Below, one piece after another: positions 57,811-64,000 of a DNA stretch of 64,000 nt (position 1 is the stretch's first letter; every line of letters starts with the position of its first letter). Source of the DNA: Furcasterigmium furcatum (Eukaryota > Ascomycota > Sordariomycetes > Glomerellales > Plectosphaerellaceae); the NCBI GenBank assembly GCA_001599815.1, contig BCIA01000001.1, positions 5,088,934-5,152,933 of the forward strand, written 5' to 3'. The translations under genes were made by a program, and so were the position numbers. The notes beneath the pieces were generated by a model, which did no database searches, was not told where the DNA came from, and saw nothing but the letters and a program-made list of their open reading frames with translations.

Positions 57811-58658
57811 GGTTGCAGCTGTTCGGGGAGTATCGCGGGGTACGAGTCGCGGAGGTTTCAACGGGTCGCAAGGGTCGTTTGGATGCCCCGCGTTCGATGG
57901 GAAGCTGCTCGTGTGCGGGCAGGTATGGATTTTCGGGTTCGGAGTGGTAGTCAATCGGGTACGGTGGCTAGTTTTGAGGTTGGAGTTCGTTGCGTGGTGC
58001 TGATTAAAGCATGAGTCGCGAGTCGTTCGGCGAGTTCTGGGGAGAATGAGTCGGTGATGGATTAATTATCAATTCTTAGCCGGGCACTCGCGCCCACTTC
58101 CCACCGCGGGGCAATGTCTGCTGATTGCGCGAGTTTTGAGTGGCTCTGCGCTGTCGGATAAGCCGGTATCGGCCGGTTTCCGGCTTGGGCATGCATTAAA
58201 ACACCAGTTGCGTCATTTGGAGAGCTCTGGCGCCACAAGATGCAGCTAAGCAGAGGGCGTCTCGGTGAGCGGGCATGGACCTCACCGAAATCCACTCTGG
58301 CTCGCTCCCAGTGCTCGGTCCCAATGTGGAGGCCTGACGCTGCCCCGCTCCCAGTCTTGGCTGCGTTGTCCGGGTTGAACGAGCACAGCCTCTCCGACCA
58401 CTCCGTCGTCACCTATGAGGCGCCGCCGCACCAGTTTGCTACGTCAGCTTCTCCCATCATCGTCAGTTCGCACTCTTCCACTCGAACCTGACACCCCCGA
58501 CGCCGCCGGACGTAGCAACGGAAACTCCTCAGGGACATCGCATCCCAAGCTCCTCTCCTCTCCCTCCTCCTCCTCCTCTTCCTCTTCCTATTGACTCGGA
58601 CTTTTCTCGACAGCTGGCGACAATCCCTCCGTCACTCCCCTCATAGCTTCCCACCGCT
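57811..58658. other. divergent promoter, Grx4-like and Abp1 genes
   Basis: About 850 nt between divergently transcribed genes; both promoters and leaders are expected here. A CT-rich tract (58551-58590, TCCTCCTCCTCC...) sits just upstream of the Abp1 ATG, as is common before fungal starts. Confidence 0.6.
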
Positions 58659-61280
58659 ATGGCGTCACTTAACCTCTCTTCCAACGGGCCGTCGATCAAG
58701 AGCAGCTACCAAGCTGTCATCAACGGCCCGGCCTCGACCTCGAGCTCTCCGACATTTGCTCAATGGGCACTCTTCTCGGTTCAAGCTCCCCTGGCCAACG
58801 CCTTCCAAGATTCCGGCTCGAAGGAGAGCATCCTCAAGGTCCAGAGCACCGGAGGTACGGATACCCACCTCTTCCTCGAATTGCCCTCCATGGTCGTCGT
58901 CCGCTGACATCTCGACTCTCTAGACGGCGAGCTCTCTGAGCTGGTCGAGGACTTCAGCGAAGGTCGCATCCAATTCGCCTTCGTGAAGGTCAAGGACCCC
59001 AACTCTGGCCTGCCCAAGTACGCCCTCATCGCCTGGTGCGGAGACGGTGTCCCCGAGCGCACCAAGGGCTACTTCACCACCCACACCGCCGCCGTCACCA
59101 AGATCCTGCACGGTTACCATGTCCAGATTACCGCTCGATCCGACAGCGACCTCGAGCCTGAGACCATTGTCAAGAAGATCGCCGACGCCTCGGGCGCAAA
59201 GTACTCGGCTGGCTCTTCGGCAGGGGGCTCTTCTGCCCCCGCGCCTCCTGTCGCCTCCAAGCCCGTCTTCACTCCCACCGCGTCTTCCAGCATCAACCCC
59301 ATTGTCGCGGCCCGAAACCGAAGAGGCGGAAATGTCGACGAGGATGGCTGGGGCGAAGACGCCCCTCCCGTCACCAGGTCCCAGATCGAGAAGGTCGACT
59401 CGGCTTACAAGCCCACCAAGGTGAACATGGCAGAGCTTACCGGCCAGAAGCAGGCGCCCTCCCGCTTCCAGGCCCCTGGCCGACAAGAGGAGGGCCGTGA
59501 CGACGTGATCGGTGGAGGCTACCAGCCCGTTGGGAAGGTGGACATTGCAGCTATTCGAGCTGCAGCCAAGAACCAGAAGGACGATCGCCCGACCACTGTC
59601 AAAGGCGCATACGAGCCCGTCGGCAAGGTTGACATCGCCGCCATTCGCGCCAAGGCCCAGAAGCCCTCCGAGCCCACCCCTGAGCCCCAGCCCGAGGCTG
59701 AGGGAGAGTATGAGCGCCCCAAGTCTCTTGCCGATAGGAGCGCCGCTTTCAACCAGTCGTCGTCGGAGCGCATCACGTCCCTTCCGAAGCCCAAGGTGGC
59801 CAACAAGTTTGGAGGGTCCTCTTTCTCCGGAACAAAGGCCCCGGCACCTGGCGATGGCCTCGGACTTCACGGGCCTGTCTCCACCCCAACTCCTCAGGTG
59901 GGCGCCGCTGGCCGCTCCTTTGCTTCGTCGGCAGGCAAGTCTCCGGCCCAGCTGTGGGCTGAGAAGAAGGCCAGGGAGGGAGGCAGCGTCCCTGCCCCAG
60001 CCCCTGCCACTTTGGACGCCCAGAAGAGCGGGTCGGCCGCTTCCCCCATCGGCATCCAGAAGAGCGGCGAGTGGAAGAGCGGCTACTCGGGCAAGAGCTG
60101 GGCCGCTGTGCAGACGGGCGACTATGGACGCGGCGTTGCGGGCCAGATCAGCCAGGAGAACACGGGCGAGGATCGGTCGCGAAGCGTTGAGACTCCTGCA
60201 GAGGAGCCTGCTTCCGCCGGTGGCGTTGGTGCGCTGCGGGATCGCTTCAAGAACACGGCACCCATCGGCGTTGGCGCCCCTCCTATCCCCCAGCCGTCCC
60301 AGGATGAGCCTGAACCCGAGCAGGAGCCCGAGCCTACTCCTCCTCCCCCGCCCTCAAACGACACCCGGCCGTCCGGGCCGACCGGCGGCTTTGCCCTGCC
60401 CGGACTGCCTGCTCGCCCACCGTCGCCTACGGAGGAGCCCGAGCCCGAACCGACGCCGCCTCCTCCCGCGCCTCGTCCAGTCGAGCCTCAACAGGCCTAC
60501 GACGATGAGCCCGAGCACTCTCCCGTCCGCGTTGCCATCCCTGTGGCGCGCGGTCAGGACACCCATATTGAACCCCCCTCCCCTCCCCGTGAGATCCCGA
60601 TCCGGGAAATCGAGAGGGAGCTTCCCCGGGAGCAGGAGATCCCCGACGAACCGCGCGATCTTGGACGTGGTGCCTCCACGACGCTGGCCGAGCAGGAATT
60701 TGGTCAGCAGAAGGTCCAGGCTGCACAGGCCCAGCCGGGTGGCCAGGCAGGCGGCAAGCGCGCCGTCATCCAGTACGACTACGACAAGGCCGAGGACAAC
60801 GAGATCGATCTCCGCGAGGGCGAGTTTGTCACCAACATCGACATGGTCGACGAGGACTGGTGGATGGGCACCAACTCCAAGGGCCAGAGCGGCCTGTTCC
60901 CCAGCAACTACGTCGAGCTCGTCGAGGACCAGCCCGCGGGCCGCGCCATGCCCCCTCCCCCGGCACAGGCACCGGCACAGGCGCAGCCCACGCCCGCTCC
61001 GGCCCCTGCTGCTCCCCAGGCGGCCGCGGCCCCGGCTGGTGGGCAAGGCAAGACTGCAACGGCGCTGTTCGACTACGAAGCTGCCGAGGACAATGGTAAG
61101 CAAGCATTCTTGGCTCGGGATCTAACATTAGTGGCGAGACTAACCCGTGTGTCAGAACTGAGCTTCAACGAAAACGACAAGATCACCAACATCGAATTCC
61201 CTGACGAGGACTGGTGGTTCGGCCAGTTCCGCGGCAAGCAGGGTCTCTTCCCTGCCAACTACGTCCAGCTCGACCGATAA
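58659..61280 (+). CDS. abp1: actin-binding protein Abp1 (drebrin-like)
   Basis: Cortical actin-patch adaptor linking actin to the endocytic machinery. Exons 58659-58854, 58924-61095 and 61156-61280 (830 aa); the second intron (60 nt) has no stop in frame, so reading through it is also open. Residues 1 to about 140 form the ADF-homology domain (SSYQAVINGPAST..., FVKVKDPNSGLPKYALIAWC, VPERTKGYF). The middle is disordered, with two near-identical PVGKVDIAAIRA blocks and a Pro/Glu-rich part (PTPPPPPS). Two SH3 domains end the protein: about 678-730 (AVIQYDYDKAEDNEI, DEDWWMGTNSKGQSGLFPSNYVEL) and about 775-830 (ATALFDYEAAEDN, DEDWWFGQFRGKQGLFPANYVQL). Yeast Abp1 has one SH3; fungal orthologues with two are familiar. 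Confidence 0.95.
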
Positions 61281-61814
61281 GTTCTTACGCTTGGTGTTTC
61301 CCCGTTTTGAGGCAAGAAAAGCGAGCAATGCGAGCAAGTATGGCACAACGGCGGCGCCCTGGGCGCATACGATTCAGTCGTGGATCTGTAGCAGGACCCG
61401 GCTCTTGTACGTAGGATGATTTCACAATGGAAAAGGGTATGAGTAAACAGACGTGCCCTCCCGATTTTCATGCTTGATTGCGTAGATCACATTGCATCCG
61501 ATGATGTGCTGCCGAGATGATGGAATTAGACCTGACATCTGCCTACCAACATACCTCCTAGATATACACAAGGCCATTGGTCGTGAAGTAGCAGAAGTAG
61601 CAGAAGAAGAAGAAGACATGAGTCGAAAAGCAGAAAACTCCCGCAACACCGGGCATGATGATATCCAACAGAGAGCGCTTCCGGTCTGAACTTCACTTGA
61701 CCAACCTCGTCAGATCTAGACAAGAGAGGGCTCGGAGGGGTTTCACGAATGACCGTCAGATATCCTAAATTCCAGTAGCCATAACCGTCGAGTTCCTCCT
61801 ATGGACAGCCGCGA
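61281..61814. other. intergenic between convergent genes
   Basis: About 530 nt between the 3' ends of Abp1 (plus) and the CYSTM-like gene (minus). No feature supported apart from a GAAGAAGAAGA-type tract near 61600. Confidence 0.5.
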
Positions 61815-62287
61815 TTAACACATGTCGCAGCAGTCCTCACCACTGTTCCCTCGTTAGTGCCCGCATTCGTCGTGGGAAGGTCAACAAGACTCACCAATCT
61901 GCGCAGCCCTCGCAGCACCCATCGCAGAGACAGCAGCAGCACAGCGTTGCTAGACAGGCTGCCAGGCATCCGCGCTGCTTTCCTCCTCCTCCTCCGCCGC
62001 CGCCGCCGCCACCCTGCGGAGGGGGAGGAGGGGCCTGCTGGTACGCCATCGGGGGCTGCTGGGGAGGATAGTAGCCGCCTCCTTGCGGGGGGCCGTAGGC
62101 CTGGGGCAGTGTCAGTGATTGCTCTAGCGGTCCTCTTGATGTGCTTGATGTGGCTGCGCGGGCAAGACAGAGGCCGTGGACGAACCTGCTGAGGTGGCTG
62201 GGGATAGCCGCCGCCGCCCCCATAGCCTGGCTGGGGAGGGCCCTGCTGGTATCCTCCTCCGGGATTGTAGTAGTCCTGGCTCGCCAT
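61815..62287 (-). CDS. Pro/Gly-rich CYSTM-like membrane protein
   Basis: Small tail-anchored-type protein: a Pro/Gln/Gly/Tyr-rich N-terminus (MASQDYYNPGGGYQQGPPQP...) and a Cys-rich hydrophobic C-terminus (GCLAACLATLCCCCLCDGCC), the layout of CYSTM proteins linked to stress tolerance at membranes. Preferred model, three exons: complement of 62186-62287, 61895-62100 and 61815-61842 (111 aa), the last exon adding CGEDCCDMC after CADC. The second intron has donor GTGAGT, a CTAAC branch site and acceptor AACAG. If that intron is retained, the frame stops at once after CADW (61891) and gives a 103-aa form. Which C-terminus is used is not decidable from sequence. A GAGT microsatellite lies in the 5' leader. 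Confidence 0.72.
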
Positions 62288-63092
62288 TGCGAAGTGCGCG
62301 CTGGTCTGAGTGAGAAAGTAGGTGCCGGTGACGTCGGTCTGGGCAGGCCGAGTGAGTGAGTGAGTGAGTGAGTGAGTGAGAGCGAGAGGCTCGGCTTAGG
62401 CTGTGTGTCGTATTGAGCTGGCCAGCTGCTATCGTCTTTTCGCGACTGGGTTTGTGTTCGGCCAGGCGGGTAAAATATGAAAAACCTGGCTGGGAGAACT
62501 AATAAAGCCCCCTCTCTAATGACGGGCACTCGAATACGTCGTAGCTGGAGCAAGGTATCACCTGGCAGCTGAGGGATGCCGAATGACCGAGTGATCGGTA
62601 CGTTGCCCAGGCGCTTTTAGAGGTGGTGAGGAGAACACCGGACGAACTGGGCGGAGAGTGTACCTCCCTTCCTAAACTGGGTGTCGGGGTACATCCGCCC
62701 CCAGCGCCACGGCGCCACGGCACCTGGTCGCCGCATCCAGGCTGGGCTGACGAAGTGTAAACCGGGATCATGTGGCGGGACCAGCTCCATCCTGCACCAA
62801 AATCTTCCGCCAGCTGGGGCGACGACACGCGTTGTCCCAGCCAACCTTCTTGTAGTACAAGAGCCGTTGCGAAGCCTGTCATCCTGTCAAGTGAGCCATG
62901 TTGCCGCTTTTCCTTCGCACAGGGTTCCTCGATTCGGTATCATGCATTAAATCGTCTTATTCATCCCATCCATTATTCGCTTGCTCACATCGCTTCATAT
63001 CTGGCCGCGAAAATACACGGAGCCTCCCGCTGGGAAAAGATCAACCACCAGCATGCCCCCAGATTCTATAGCCCCCGTCTCAGAACCCCTTT
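62288..63092. other. intergenic
   Basis: About 800 nt between two minus-strand genes. Contains the GAGT microsatellite in the leader of the CYSTM-like gene; the remainder shows nothing recognisable. Confidence 0.5.
62350..62380. repeat. GAGT microsatellite, about 8 copies
   Basis: Uninterrupted tetranucleotide repeat in the likely 5' leader or promoter of the CYSTM-like gene, 63-93 nt upstream of its ATG. Likely length-variable. Confidence 0.9.
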
Positions 63093-64000
63093 TCACCTCT
63101 CATATGCCGGCAGAGGCTCCGGCCCGGTCCCATGATGGCGCCCTGATGATGGACCACCCACCTCCTGTCTATAGCTGTAATGTCTGCCATAGTCATCCTC
63201 ATCTGACAGAGTTGGCGCGGATGGCTCCAGTTCCCCAGCTGGCGGTGCTGAGGGCCTGCTGGGTCCCGCCTCGTAGTCATCTGGGAACTCGGGCGGCGCG
63301 CTGGCCTCGTTGAGCAGTCTCCGACGCTCCAGCTCCAGCTTATCCTCACCCTGCCCGTTCGGGCCAGCGAGATCATCCAGGGTCGGCGCCGAAGGCGCGT
63401 GCTCATCATGAGTCTCAGGCGAGGTGCTTTCCCCGCGAGCCAGAGCAACAGGCCCAGGTGCGCTAGGAGCGGGGTCCTCTGCATCGTAGATATTCGGCTC
63501 AGACTCTAGCGCTGCTGCTTCTGCCATCGTTGGCGCGCCTGCCGAGGGGCCTGCCTCCGGCGCTTGCGGGGGTTGGCTGGGCAGCAGCCTCTGCTCATGT
63601 CGAAGAGCCCGCTCCTTTTCTGTCAGGTCGCTCTCGTCCCTGATCTGCGGCGGCGGCACATATGCAGGGGCCTCTTCCTCCTCGCCCAACTGTGGCGGGT
63701 GATGATGGGCTGTGCCGTTTGTGAGTTGTCGTCCAAGGGGGCCCGGTGGTTGCCCCCCTCTTGTCGGGGTCGGCGGAGACCAATACCCGAAGCCATCCTC
63801 TGCCCCGTTACCATCTTCAGACCAAGGACTGACAATGTCATCGGGGCTGACGGCGGTTTCGTGTACCTGGTACGTCCGCAGCGTATTACTCCTCGCCCGA
63901 CCCCTCATGCTGTCCTCCGTCCCCATTACGAGCTCAAAATTGACGCTGATGACGCCCTTCTCTCGCCGCAACCGGTCTGTTGGGAGCACATTACTGCCCC
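63093..64000 (-). CDS. probable alpha-arrestin, C-terminal part (runs off window)
   Basis: The frame ending at 63093 is open to the window edge, so the N-terminal part lies beyond 64000. The visible 300 residues begin VLPTDRLRREKGVISVNFEL and VMGTEDSMRGRARS, which resembles the last strand of an arrestin-C domain followed by a disordered tail. The tail is rich in Pro/Ser/Glu with short aromatic motifs (EEAPAYVPPP, EPLPAYER) of the kind that can bind WW domains of Nedd4-like ubiquitin ligases, and a helical stretch (DLTEKERALRHEQRLL). Fungal alpha-arrestins link ligases to plasma-membrane transporters. I assign the family by the C-terminal pattern only, hence moderate confidence. An intron acceptor (CCCAACAG at about 63980) may mark an exon start. 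Confidence 0.5.
   Translation of the reverse strand, partial: GSNVLPTDRLRREKGVISVNFELVMGTEDSMRGRARSNTLRTYQVHETAVSPDDIVSPWSEDGNGAEDGFGYWSPPTPTRGGQPPGPLGRQLTNGTAHHHPPQLGEEEEAPAYVPPPQIRDESDLTEKERALRHEQRLLPSQPPQAPEAGPSAGAPTMAEAAALESEPNIYDAEDPAPSAPGPVALARGESTSPETHDEHAPSAPTLDDLAGPNGQGEDKLELERRRLLNEASAPPEFPDDYEAGPSRPSAPPAGELEPSAPTLSDEDDYGRHYSYRQEVGGPSSGRHHGTGPEPLPAYER

Noticed and set aside
59512..61125. 537-codon open frame overlapping Abp1 in another frame
   Set aside because: Composition is Arg/Ser/Pro-rich with no domains, and the Abp1 frame has ADF and SH3 domains; it is a by-product of GC-rich coding DNA.
1..64000. Search for a secondary-metabolite cluster, CRISPR array or bacterial-type operon
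   Set aside because: No polyketide synthase, peptide synthetase or terpene cyclase, no spaced direct repeats, and gene order and introns are ordinary for an ascomycete nucleus.

Overview
The window is nuclear DNA of a filamentous ascomycete (Pezizomycotina), most likely a Sordariomycete. The evidence is the dense array of short (50-135 nt) spliceosomal introns with GTRNGT donors, CTRAC branch sites and CAG/TAG acceptors; the gene set (creA-type carbon repressor, CFEM and AA9 secreted proteins, Zn2Cys6 regulator, Eaf6, Abp1, Grx3/4); a tRNA-Pro with a 14-nt intron; and GC-rich third codon positions. I cannot name the species. I reconstructed exon-intron structures by hand and checked that reading phase is kept across every junction; none has transcript support.

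Layout. 0.4-10 kb: MFS sugar transporter (+), small unknown protein (-), SET-domain protein with a predicted signal peptide (+), ABC-F ATPase (+), diacylglycerol/sphingoid-type lipid kinase (-). 10.4-14.6 kb: Trm1 tRNA methyltransferase (-) with a likely mitochondrial presequence, divergent from a fungal SLATT-domain membrane protein (+), then tRNA-Pro(UGG). 14.6-32.2 kb: a gene-poor block of about 17.6 kb holding only a GPI-anchored CFEM protein and the intronless carbon catabolite repressor creA/cre1. 32.2-34 kb: six-exon Rad51 paralogue. 34-37.5 kb: no convincing gene. 37.5-51 kb: unknown protein, nine-exon GH15 trehalase/glucoamylase-like enzyme, histone-fold TAF3-like protein, S9 dipeptidyl peptidase, NuA4 subunit Eaf6, a secreted protein with a lysozyme-like motif, and an AA9 lytic polysaccharide monooxygenase. 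51.8-64 kb: Zn2Cys6 regulator with an apparent 3-nt exon, monothiol glutaredoxin Grx3/4, Abp1, a Pro/Gly/Cys-rich CYSTM-like protein and the C-terminal part of a probable alpha-arrestin that runs off the window.

How the genes relate. This is ordinary eukaryotic gene order, not an operon or a secondary-metabolite cluster. A loose carbon-use theme is present (sugar transporter, creA, GH15, AA9 LPMO), but these genes are far apart and co-regulation is only an inference. The most unusual sequence-level observations are the 3-nt microexon that restores the canonical spacing of the Zn2Cys6 motif, a GC-AG intron and a 24-nt exon in the GH15 gene, two possible C-termini of the CYSTM-like protein, and the large gene-free flanks of creA with a cluster of CreA-type sites upstream.
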